From: JBHPCZ01 sp042573625
GTDB lineage: Bacteria > Desulfobacterota > Desulfobacteria > Desulfobacterales > UBA11574
Reading direction: 5' to 3'
Assembly (NCBI GenBank): GCA_042573625.1
Contig: JBHPCZ010000095.1
Coordinates: 1 to 13,452, forward strand
Length of the DNA stretch: 13,452 nucleotides
The translations under genes were made by a program, and so were the position numbers. How positions within the stretch are numbered: position 1 is the first letter of the stretch; the number at the start of each line of letters is the position of its first letter. Shown here piece by piece: positions 6,529 to 13,400 of this stretch. Under the pieces are notes generated by a model. It made no database searches, was not told where the DNA came from, and worked only from the letters and a program-made list of their open reading frames with translations.

Positions 6529-6795
6529 TTAATAGGAAACGCCTTTTGACTTTAAATAATTTTGTGATTTTTCATGTCCGAGTCCGGCCGCGGTCTTCAG
6601 ATCTTCAAGGGCGTGCTTTGGGCTGCCGAGCTTATTATACGCGATGCATCGGTGATAATACGCAGAGCCGTTCTTCGGGGATTTCTCGATGGCTTTGGAA
6701 AATGCCTCGATCGCCTTCCGGTATTTCCTTGACTGGTAATACACCTCGCCCAGTTTAAACCAGTCCATTTTTTTGGGCCTGTCGTCATTCCTCAC
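6529..6795 (-). CDS. Small TPR-repeat protein
   Basis: An 88-residue protein made of two tetratricopeptide repeats: residues ~11-42 (WFKLGEVYYQSRKYRKAIEAF...) and ~43-74 (AYYHRCIAYNKLGSPKHALED...), followed by a short capping helix. TPRs are protein-binding scaffolds; no partner can be named. There is no signal peptide. The start is GTG at 6795 with AAGGGG (6805-6810) 9 bases upstream; an ATG at 6768 would remove only the first nine residues and leaves the repeats intact. The unknown gene 6070-6447 follows on the same strand after 81 bases. Confidence 0.82.
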   Translation of the reverse strand: MRNDDRPKKMDWFKLGEVYYQSRKYRKAIEAFSKAIEKSPKNGSAYYHRCIAYNKLGSPKHALEDLKTAAGLGHEKSQNYLKSKGVSY

Positions 6796-6819
6796 TCTCT
6801 GATACCCCTTTCCAAGAGA

Positions 6820-6848
6820 ATATTGAAAGAATTTGTCTCAAGTGTCAA
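6820..6848 (-). promoter_or_regulatory. Putative promoter for the TPR gene
   Basis: A perfect -35 TTGACA lies at 6843-6848 on the minus strand. At 17 bases distance the -10 would be CAATAT (6820-6825), a poor match. The start codon is at 6795. The consensus -35 makes it worth noting; the weak -10 keeps confidence low. Confidence 0.3.
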
Positions 6849-7074
6849 ACAAAATACGTATCCATGCATGTTCGATCGAATTCTAGTGGTTTCCATAAAC
6901 ATTTTCCTATTGATTCGCTTTCGTTCATACATTATTAAGCTGCCGGACGAAACGGAACATTATTTTGGCAACCGCTATAAACTGTTGACCATCCTGATGC
7001 CTTTGAGTAACCATAACCTTGAGCTTCACAGATCGCCGCACGGTCATGACCTGCTATTGGTTGTAAGCAGCGTG

Positions 7075-7103
7075 TTGTGAACTGTTTTTGATCTATTTAT
7101 ACA
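7075..7103 (+). promoter_or_regulatory. Putative sigma-70 promoter for the aldo/keto reductase gene
   Basis: TTGTGA (7075-7080) and TATACA (7098-7103) are separated by 17 bases. The predicted transcript would have a leader of about 65 bases before the ATG at 7176. Confidence 0.42.
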
Positions 7104-7175
7104 AAAAATAATTTCCCCTGAAGTTTCGCTTTCGGCAAGACAGGGCTTTACGGATGAAAAGCGAGGAGAAAAACC

Positions 7176-8198
7176 ATGAACAAAATCATCATCGGAAAAA
7201 CCGGGCTTGAAGTGAATCGATTCGGTTTTGGAGGAATACCCATCCAGCGAGTGGACGAAAAACAGGCGGTAGAAACGGTGCTTCACGCCGTGGAAACGGG
7301 GGTCGATTTTATCGACACCTCCCGCATGTACACCACCAGCGAGCGCCGGATCGGTCTGGCGCTAAAACAGACGGATAAAAAAGTTGTTCTGGCATCCAAG
7401 ACCAGAAGCAGGACATCGGATGAGGTTCGAAAAGATCTGGAAACCAGCTTGAAGGAACTCCAGCGGGATTACATCGACCTTTACCAGTGTCATTTTGTTC
7501 CCAATGACGAAGAGTATCGGCAGATCACCTCCCCGGGAGGCGCGCTGGAAGGGTTGGTTCAGGCTAAAAAGGAAGGGTTGATCGGACATATCGGCATCAC
7601 CAGCCACAGCCTGGATCTTCTGGATAAAATTCTGGACGAAGGCCTTTTCGAAACCATTATGGTCTGCTTTAGCTTTCTCGAACCCAAAGCCATGGAAAAG
7701 ATCATCCCCAAGGCCCGTGAAAAGAATGTCGGGGTCATCGCCATGAAATCCTTTTCCGGAGGTGTGATCGATAATCCGAAGCTGGCGCTGAAATACGCCT
7801 TGTCACATCCGGGTATCGTGCTCATCCCCGGTGTGGAGAGCAAAGATCTCTTTGATCAGAACTGGAATGTCTATCAGGGGGACCATGAACTGACCGATCT
7901 GGAAAAGCAGGAAATAGAAGCGATCCGGCAGCAGTATGATAAAGTTTTTTGCCGGCGCTGTGATTACTGCCAGCCCTGTTCCGAAGAGGTTCCCATTCAA
8001 ATGATCATGGGTATTCGATCGGCAGTCAATCGGTTCGGAAAGAATTTTGTTAAAGAAGGCTGGCCCAAAGAAGCCATTGAAAAGGCCAGAAACTGCTCTG
8101 AGTGCGGCGAGTGCCTGGAGCGCTGTCCGTATCAACTCCCTATTCCGGATCTGATTAAAGAAAATCTGGCATGGGTGGATGAGCAAATCCGTGAGTAA
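7176..8198 (+). CDS. Aldo/keto reductase with C-terminal iron-sulfur (4Fe-4S) domain
   Basis: A 340-residue oxidoreductase. Residues 1-~250 are an aldo/keto reductase barrel (PF00248) with the full catalytic tetrad Asp47, Tyr52, Lys75 and His106 (FIDTSRMY, LASKT, YQCHF). The C-terminal ~90 residues carry two cysteine groups: Cys259/262/265/268 (C-x2-C-x2-C-x2-C) and Cys307/310/313/317 followed by Pro (C-x2-C-x2-C-x3-CP), the second being a typical ferredoxin 4Fe-4S motif. This fusion is common in anaerobes and implies electron exchange between Fe-S clusters and a nicotinamide- or substrate-bound site; the carbonyl substrate cannot be told from sequence. The ATG has GAGGAG 7 bases upstream (7163-7168). 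It is a single-gene unit with its own promoter and a strong terminator. Confidence 0.93.
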   Translation: MNKIIIGKTGLEVNRFGFGGIPIQRVDEKQAVETVLHAVETGVDFIDTSRMYTTSERRIGLALKQTDKKVVLASKTRSRTSDEVRKDLETSLKELQRDYIDLYQCHFVPNDEEYRQITSPGGALEGLVQAKKEGLIGHIGITSHSLDLLDKILDEGLFETIMVCFSFLEPKAMEKIIPKAREKNVGVIAMKSFSGGVIDNPKLALKYALSHPGIVLIPGVESKDLFDQNWNVYQGDHELTDLEKQEIEAIRQQYDKVFCRRCDYCQPCSEEVPIQMIMGIRSAVNRFGKNFVKEGWPKEAIEKARNCSECGECLERCPYQLPIPDLIKENLAWVDEQIRE

Positions 8199-8229
8199 AA
8201 AAGCCGGGAGTAGAAGGCCCGGCTTTTTT
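8197..8229. terminator. Bidirectional rho-independent terminator
   Basis: A perfect 12-base-pair stem (AAAAAAGCCGGG at 8197-8208 against CCCGGCTTTTTT at 8218-8229) with a 9-base loop, overlapping the reductase stop codon. Runs of six A's and six T's at its ends give a U-tract on both strands, so it can end both the plus-strand reductase transcript and the convergent minus-strand DUF169 transcript. Confidence 0.92.
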
Positions 8230-8294
8230 ACCCCTTGTTCTATATTTCAAATCCTCTTATCAGCGCATTTTGAACCGTTTTCGCCATTTCCATA

Positions 8295-9089
8295 TCACTC
8301 AAAAAGCCCGAGCTCCTCGGCCAGCTCCTGATACGGTTTTGGAAACTCCGGCTCGAAGTTCTGGTACGGCGTCACCGGATAGCGGGCGCCGATTTTTTTC
8401 CCTGCTGACTTCATTCCCTCAACCAGTCCATCTAGAAGTTGGCCGGGTATGGAAAATACCATCTCATCATCCTGGGTCATGGAAAAGATGCGATCGCCCA
8501 TACCCGGGATGGCGATCCGGGGTGCCTTTGTTTTAAACGGCGCAAGAAGATATTCGGTACATTCCACCTTTCCGCCGAAATTGCCGACGATTCGACGGTT
8601 CTCTTGGTAGGTCAAGGCCTGAATCAGTCGCATGATCTGGGCGGGATTTCCGTAAAACACCACGGTGTCCGGTGTGAACAAACCTTCCTGAAGGGGAGCC
8701 AGGACCATCGCCTGATATTCCCCGTTCTCCAGACGAATCATTGATTCCGCCTCTTTAATACCCTTTTCATCACTCTGAGAAAAGTCTACCTCACAAAAGA
8801 GTTTTCCCAGCGTCTCAACCGGATCGGATGCATTGCTGAATCCAAAGGCAATCATGGCCGGGACGCAGATTAAATCTTCCCGGGCAAGCCCTACGGTCCA
8901 TCCGTAATTCCGGGCCATGGTTACGCCCTGGCATATGGTAACGCGTTTTTTAAAAACAACAGCCGGTTGACGGGTTTTTTCAGGAAAAGCCGCCGTGTCT
9001 TTCAAAAACTTGACCGCCAGCGGTAAGGTCTTCAATCGCAAATCATCTCTAATGAAAGCTGCGGCATCTTTGGTATTTATTTGCGCCAT
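8295..9089 (-). CDS. DUF169-family protein
   Basis: A 264-residue DUF169 protein (PF02596), a family frequent in methanogens, Desulfobacterota and other anaerobes, with no settled function. Conserved-looking features are PLAVKF near the start (23-28), Cys53 in TICQG, Cys75 in LICVPA, GFSN (83-86), Cys99, Cys177 in VECTEY, and PGMGDR (195-200). The spaced cysteines would allow metal or cofactor binding but this is inference. No signal peptide or membrane segment is present. The frame runs open back to 9248, through the divergent UspA gene, but the ATG at 9089 has a very strong AGGAGGAGG (9093-9101), so the shorter form is real. It converges on the aldo/keto reductase and shares its terminator. 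Confidence 0.9.
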   Translation of the reverse strand: MAQINTKDAAAFIRDDLRLKTLPLAVKFLKDTAAFPEKTRQPAVVFKKRVTICQGVTMARNYGWTVGLAREDLICVPAMIAFGFSNASDPVETLGKLFCEVDFSQSDEKGIKEAESMIRLENGEYQAMVLAPLQEGLFTPDTVVFYGNPAQIMRLIQALTYQENRRIVGNFGGKVECTEYLLAPFKTKAPRIAIPGMGDRIFSMTQDDEMVFSIPGQLLDGLVEGMKSAGKKIGARYPVTPYQNFEPEFPKPYQELAEELGLFE

Positions 9090-9092
9090 GGT

Positions 9093-9101
9093 CCTCCTCC
9101 T
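9093..9101 (-). promoter_or_regulatory. Strong ribosome-binding site deciding the DUF169 start
   Basis: AGGAGGAGG on the minus strand just before the ATG at 9089. The GGAGG core is 6 bases from the start codon, and this rules out the longer open frame running back to 9248. Confidence 0.8.
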
Positions 9102-9144
9102 CTTTGTGTTGGAAATCTGGGTGACGTAAACGGTTAAATATGAT

Positions 9145-9152
9145 ATTATACT
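9145..9152. promoter_or_regulatory. Overlapping divergent -10 elements (DUF169 / uspA)
   Basis: On the plus strand TATACT (9147-9152) and on the minus strand a perfect TATAAT (9145-9150) occupy almost the same bases, midway between the divergent starts at 9089 and 9190. Neither has a convincing -35 at 16-18 bases. If both are used, the promoters would compete for polymerase. Confidence 0.38.
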
Positions 9153-9189
9153 AACTGAGCGTAAACAAAATGAAACAAGGGGGGTTTGT

Positions 9190-9639
9190 ATGTACAAAAC
9201 CATTCTCGTTCCATTGGACGGTTCATCTCGAGCCGAGCGTATTCTCACCCATGTCGAAGATATGGCTCTTCATTACGATTCAACCGTTGTTCTTCTACAG
9301 GTGGTCAGCCCGATCATACCGGTGATGGATCCCGATGGTTTCTTGCTTGAACTGGGCATCGATGAAATCAAAGCCAGAATTAAAGAGGCCGAATCATACC
9401 TGGGCGACATGCAAAACCGCCTCAAAAAAAAGAAGATAACTGCCCGAATGACTGTCGATCAAGGCGCCGTTGTAGAGGTTATCATTCACACCGCCCGGAA
9501 GGAACACATCGACTTGATCGCTATGGCCAGCCACGGACGGGGAGGGCTTTCCCGTGTCTTTTACGGAAGTGTGGCAGCCGGGGTACTTCAGCACGTAGAT
9601 CGCCCCCTTCTTCTGATCCGATCACGAGACAGAGAGTAG
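9190..9639 (+). CDS. UspA-family universal stress protein
   Basis: A 149-residue single-domain universal stress protein (PF00582). It begins MYKTILVPLDGS, with Asp10 in the expected nucleotide-site position, and ends with the ATP-binding loop ASHGRGGLSRVFYGSV (113-128), where the G-x9-GS part of the G-x2-G-x9-G(S/T) motif is intact and the first Gly is Ala, a common variant. It is thus likely an ATP-binding UspA that dimerises and acts in stress survival; the trigger is unknown. The ATG has AAGGGGGG (9177-9184) 5 bases upstream. It diverges from DUF169 and converges on the unknown gene 9700-10050; no clear terminator lies in the 60 bases between those stops. Confidence 0.93.
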   Translation: MYKTILVPLDGSSRAERILTHVEDMALHYDSTVVLLQVVSPIIPVMDPDGFLLELGIDEIKARIKEAESYLGDMQNRLKKKKITARMTVDQGAVVEVIIHTARKEHIDLIAMASHGRGGLSRVFYGSVAAGVLQHVDRPLLLIRSRDRE

Positions 9640-9699
9640 CGCTCTCCCGGATATTTCACGAGTTTGAGGCGTTCATTTGCAGGGCCTTCGGGATAGCGT

Positions 9700-10050
9700 T
9701 CACGACTGCCCGGGCATGATAATACGAGAATCCCCCTTTTTCTCCACCTCCTCCAAATCTTTTATCACCTTTTCCACGGATTCTTTCATCGCCGAAGGAA
9801 ATTGTTTAAAGGCCTGGTCCAGATTTTTGGCTTTGAGAAAACACTGTACCGGAACCGCCCCATGAGACAATAATAATTGAGTGTGTCCAAAAAAAACAAG
9901 GGCTCTCTTTTTGTCCCTGGTTCCATCGGCTTTTATCGGTGTCAGGCGTCGAACCGAAGCGCCCTCCATATCTGTAAACGCCTCCTCCTTGTATAAATTT
10001 TTCCTGTTTACCGAAAAATCTATCTGCGCCGTCCTGTCTTGAATACTCAT
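9700..10050 (-). CDS. Hypothetical protein, 116 residues
   Basis: I do not recognise this protein. It is a small soluble protein without signal peptide or membrane segment, with one cysteine (Cys70 in AVPVQCFLKA). It reads as a beta-rich first half (QIDFSVNRKNLYKEEAF, SVRRLTPI, ALVFFGHTQLLL), a central GAVPVQ turn, and an amphipathic charged helix (ESVEKVIKDLEEVEKKG). The ATG at 10050 has GAGGAG (10060-10065) 9 bases upstream, which supports a real gene, and no competing frame is better. Its minus-strand upstream neighbour is the distant EndoQ-UvrD gene, separated by 361 bases, so it is probably its own transcription unit. Confidence 0.75.
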   Translation of the reverse strand: MSIQDRTAQIDFSVNRKNLYKEEAFTDMEGASVRRLTPIKADGTRDKKRALVFFGHTQLLLSHGAVPVQCFLKAKNLDQAFKQFPSAMKESVEKVIKDLEEVEKKGDSRIIMPGQS

Positions 10051-10151
10051 GTCTTAATTCTCCTCTATTAAAAGTATAATAAATCTCTCAGCTGTAAGCT
10101 GCAGGGTATTACAATTGGGCTCTTCTCCAATTTGGTTGGAGAGAAGGGTTC

Positions 10152-10182
10152 GAGGATTCAAGGGGCCAAGGGTTCAAGGGTT
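10152..10182 (+). repeat. Left arm of imperfect inverted repeat (GGATTCAAGG-type)
   Basis: This 31-base segment matches the reverse complement of 10351-10381 at about 25 of 31 positions. It is itself built of short degenerate units (GGATTCAAGG, GGGTTCAAGG); a further related unit, AAGGGTTCGAGG, overlaps its left end from 10144. Confidence 0.6.
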
Positions 10183-10350
10183 TGTTCTCCAAATTTGAAG
10201 GAATCGACACAGCGGCCCTTCTTATTTGAGATATCAGATCGTATCTTTCTTCTTTTTAAAATTTATTTTGATATTCTATCAAGGTCCAAACAGAGTTCTT
10301 AAGACCTCTGCCATACTTTTAACTCTTATAATCTTTACGCATTTCACTTG

Positions 10351-10381
10351 AATCCTTGGATCCTTGACCCCCTGAATCCTT
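10351..10381 (-). repeat. Right arm of imperfect inverted repeat (GGATTCAAGG-type)
   Basis: Read on the minus strand it consists of successive GGATTCA, GGGGGTCAA, GGATCCAA and GGATT units. It is the inverted partner of 10152-10182, with 168 bases between the arms. Confidence 0.6.
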
Positions 10382-10411
10382 TTAAAATCATCAACTCTTT
10401 TGGAGATGATT
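10381..10411 (-). terminator. Weak terminator-like hairpin after the EndoQ-UvrD gene
   Basis: On the minus strand AATCATC (10405-10411) pairs with GATGATT (10386-10392) around a 12-base loop. The stem starts at the base next to the TAG stop and is followed by only a short T-run (TTTT then A's). It is AT-rich and of modest stability. Confidence 0.35.
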
Positions 10412-13400
10412 CTAAAACAACGATAGCTGCTTCTGCCCGGACTTTTTCTTCTTCCGTATTACAGATGCTTCATGTTTTCTCAACCGTCCTTCGATATCCA
10501 ACACAAAAGGGGATATTTCCCGCTGAACCTGCCGTCCGTAAATTTGCCTTTTCTTTACATGTGTAAGATAGAGCCGGTGTTTTGCACGGGTCATGGCAAC
10601 ATAAAAAAGCCGCCTCTCTTCGTCAATATCCGGGGCTTCATCTTTTGCCGGTTGATACGGTATCAAATCTTTCTCGCAACCGGCAATAAAAACGATTGGA
10701 AATTCGAGCCCTTTGGATGCATGCATGGTCATCAAGGAAACTTTTTCAGATCGCTGCATATATGTATCGGTATCGGTCTGCAATGCGGCAGTCACGAAAA
10801 AGCCAGGTGTATGGGTTCCAAATTTGCCGGAAACATCCAAAATCCGCTTTAAAGCATCCTGGAATTTGGTGTCGTCCCTCAGGACCAAAGAAAGTTTGGT
10901 CTTTTCCACCAGATAAAGCAGCTTCTTTTCAACAGACATATCCCTAATCTCTTTTTCCAAAACGGAAAGTGTGCCGATAAAATCATAAAGACGTATTCGG
11001 CGTGTACGGCTCAGGTCGGGTATCGGAAATCGCTTTGCGTTAAAAAGGGCCTCTTTAACCCCAAACCCATTCTTGTAAGACCAACTTTTAAAAATCTCCG
11101 CTGTCTTTTTACTAATCGTGGGTTTTGTCAGGTTTAAGATTCTTCCAAAATCACTGTAGGAGCCGAGCCCCTCAACAATTTTTAAAAGGGATAGCAGCGC
11201 TGAAATTCCCTTTTGCTTATAAAGATTCTCTCTGCTGACAATCTGGTACGGAATGCCGGCTTTATCGAATACATCTGAAAACACCCTGCCCTGATCGCCG
11301 GTGCGGTATAAGACGGCCATATCTGAAAAGCTGTGATGTGTTCCATTATTGTCATGATCGATTTTCCCGAAATCCACGGAATGAAACCCTATTCCGCCGA
11401 TCATCTCTTCAATGATTTTTCCCACAGCAACCGCTTCGGCTTTTCCCGTATCCAACTCCAAAATACCAATTGTTTTAATACCGTCAATTTCAGAATAGAT
11501 GCGTGTTTCCGGAACATCCTTTTTATTCCTTTTAATGACCTGATACGATGCCTCGAGAATGGCCTCGACCGAACGATAATTACGGGTCAATTTTATTATT
11601 CTGGCGTCCGGATAGTCTTCAGCAAATCGATCAAAGTATCTTACATCCGATCCCCTAAAACCGTAAATCGACTGGTCCGGATCTCCGATAACGAAAATCT
11701 CCCTGTCCGGATTACCGGAAGAAGAAAGTGCTCTGATGATCCGGTACTGCGCCGCATTCAGGTCTTGATATTCATCAACGAAAATAAATTTAAAAACCTC
11801 CTGATATTTTTTTCGGGTATTTTCATCCTGCTCAAATAGTTTTACGGTTTTTAAAATAAGATCTTCATAGTCAAACAGACCCTGTATGGATAAAAGTTTC
11901 TGATACGCCCTGTAAACAGTAGAAAATGATTCTTTTTCGGAATCGGTAAGATCACCAAACGGTTCATGGGGTTCCAGCAGCTTCTGCTTGGCTGAAATGA
12001 TCAGATTGCGCAGCATGTCTGCTTTAAACATGACGGTTATACCGGCATCTTCAACATGTTTTATGGCATCCAAAACAATGTTTCTCCGAAGGTCATCATC
12101 GATGATTTGATAAATCTTTCCTTTTGAGTCATTTAGGATAGAAAAACAGAAGGAATGAAATGTGGCGATCAGGGGGATCGATGTTTTATCTCTTAATAGG
12201 GACTTGAGCCTCTCTTGCATCTCTTCGGCTGCCTTATTTGTAAAGGTGACTGCCAGGATGTTCTGGAAAGAAACGCCCCTTTTGTTGATAAGATAAGCGA
12301 TTCTGTGGGTCAGTGTTCTTGTCTTGCCGGTACCGGGTCCTGCGACAATCATCACAGGACCGCCATCATGTTCAACAGCTTGTCGCTGCGCTGTGTTCAG
12401 GCCGCCCGATAGACCCGGTCTTAACCCGTCACGGTCAATGACCGGCGGCGGTTTTGATGATGATTCAATTTTAAAACGGGTTTTTTCGGGGATTCGGGTC
12501 TCTTTGTGTTTTTCCTCAACAGAGATGTTTCGATCTGAAACCGGCAGAACAAAAAGGGGTTTCTGGTTGATTAACATCTCTCGCTCTTCTGGATTAAATA
12601 TCTGTAATTTTCCAAATTCTCCATCATATCCGGGCAAAAAGTTGATCTCGTTCGTACGCATTCTTTTAATTGCTTCACCCAGCAACGGAACCCCGGCCTT
12701 CTCAATAACGCCGATCTCCAGTGAGTGCAGGATTGCAAATTCAGGCCCCAGTTTTTCAATCAGGGCCCTGTAATTTCCCATTACCTTCTTTGAGCCCGGA
12801 CCCACCATCAAAACATCCGATAAAATATCTACCAGCGGTATTAAGTTGAAAAACGGATGGCTCTTCTCCGGTTTTATCCCTTCAGGTCGGTCTGCCAACT
12901 CTTCAACCCGGTATAACACACCGAGCGTTAATGCTTTTTCACAAACCGGACACTTTCCATTCAGCGCTATGGTTTCTTTGGGAGACAGGCGAACATTACA
13001 CTTTCGGTGCCCGTCCAGGTGGTACTTTCCTTCTTCCGGATAAAACTCGAACGTACCCAGAAACTGTTTTGGGTCACCGGTCTGAATTGCAGATTTTATC
13101 CCGGAATAGGAAAGGGCTGTATTGAAGAGACTTGCCTCACGACCCAGCTTTAAAGGGGAATGGGCATCTGAATTGGAAATTAGTGTAAGACCGTCCAGTC
13201 CCGATACACGCCAGTTCATTGCCGGATCTGACGAGAGGCCGGTCTCAACGGCAAAAATGTGGGATGTAAGATCCTCAAAACATTCTTCTAATGAATCAAA
13301 ACCCGATTTTGAACCCAGAAGGGAAAACCACGGGGTCCATATATGTGCAGGGACCAAAAATGCCTGATCCGACGTCTCGAGGAGAATTTCAAGAAGACCT

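Larger units (their letters stand above)
6796..7175. other. 380-base intergenic gap between divergent TPR and aldo/keto reductase genes
   Basis: This is a divergent regulatory region carrying one putative promoter per side (listed separately). A short plus-strand open frame (TTG 6823 to 7080, 85 codons) crosses it but has no good ribosome-binding site, no recognisable domain and overlaps the minus-strand promoter, so I do not call it a gene. In the leader of the reductase, CGCTTT (7131-7136) is complementary to AAAGCG (7158-7163), just ahead of the GAGGAG ribosome-binding site; a weak leader hairpin is possible. Confidence 0.6.
10051..10411. other. 361-base intergenic gap with repeat structure
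   Basis: I see no gene here. The gap holds a hairpin (10124-10142, TCTCCAA / TTGGAGA with loop TTTGG), a pair of inverted GGATTCAA-rich repeats (10152-10182 and 10351-10381, listed separately), an AT-rich middle (10203-10350), and a weak terminator-like stem immediately after the stop of the EndoQ-UvrD gene. Confidence 0.6.

Noticed and set aside
6823..7080. 85-codon plus-strand open frame with a TTG start in the gap before the aldo/keto reductase
   Set aside because: No convincing ribosome-binding site, no recognisable domain, overlaps a likely promoter of the TPR gene, and composition looks intergenic.
7803..8186. 127-codon minus-strand open frame inside the aldo/keto reductase
   Set aside because: Antisense shadow of the conserved Fe-S domain.
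9090..9248. N-terminal extension of the DUF169 protein
   Set aside because: It runs antisense through the start of uspA, whereas the ATG at 9089 has a very strong ribosome-binding site and the family normally starts there.
10144..10381. CRISPR array
   Set aside because: The repeated units are 8-10 bases, degenerate and inverted between arms, with no regular spacers and no cas genes.
11333..11839. 168-codon plus-strand open frame inside the helicase gene
   Set aside because: Antisense shadow of strongly conserved helicase motifs; no domain and no ribosome-binding site of note.
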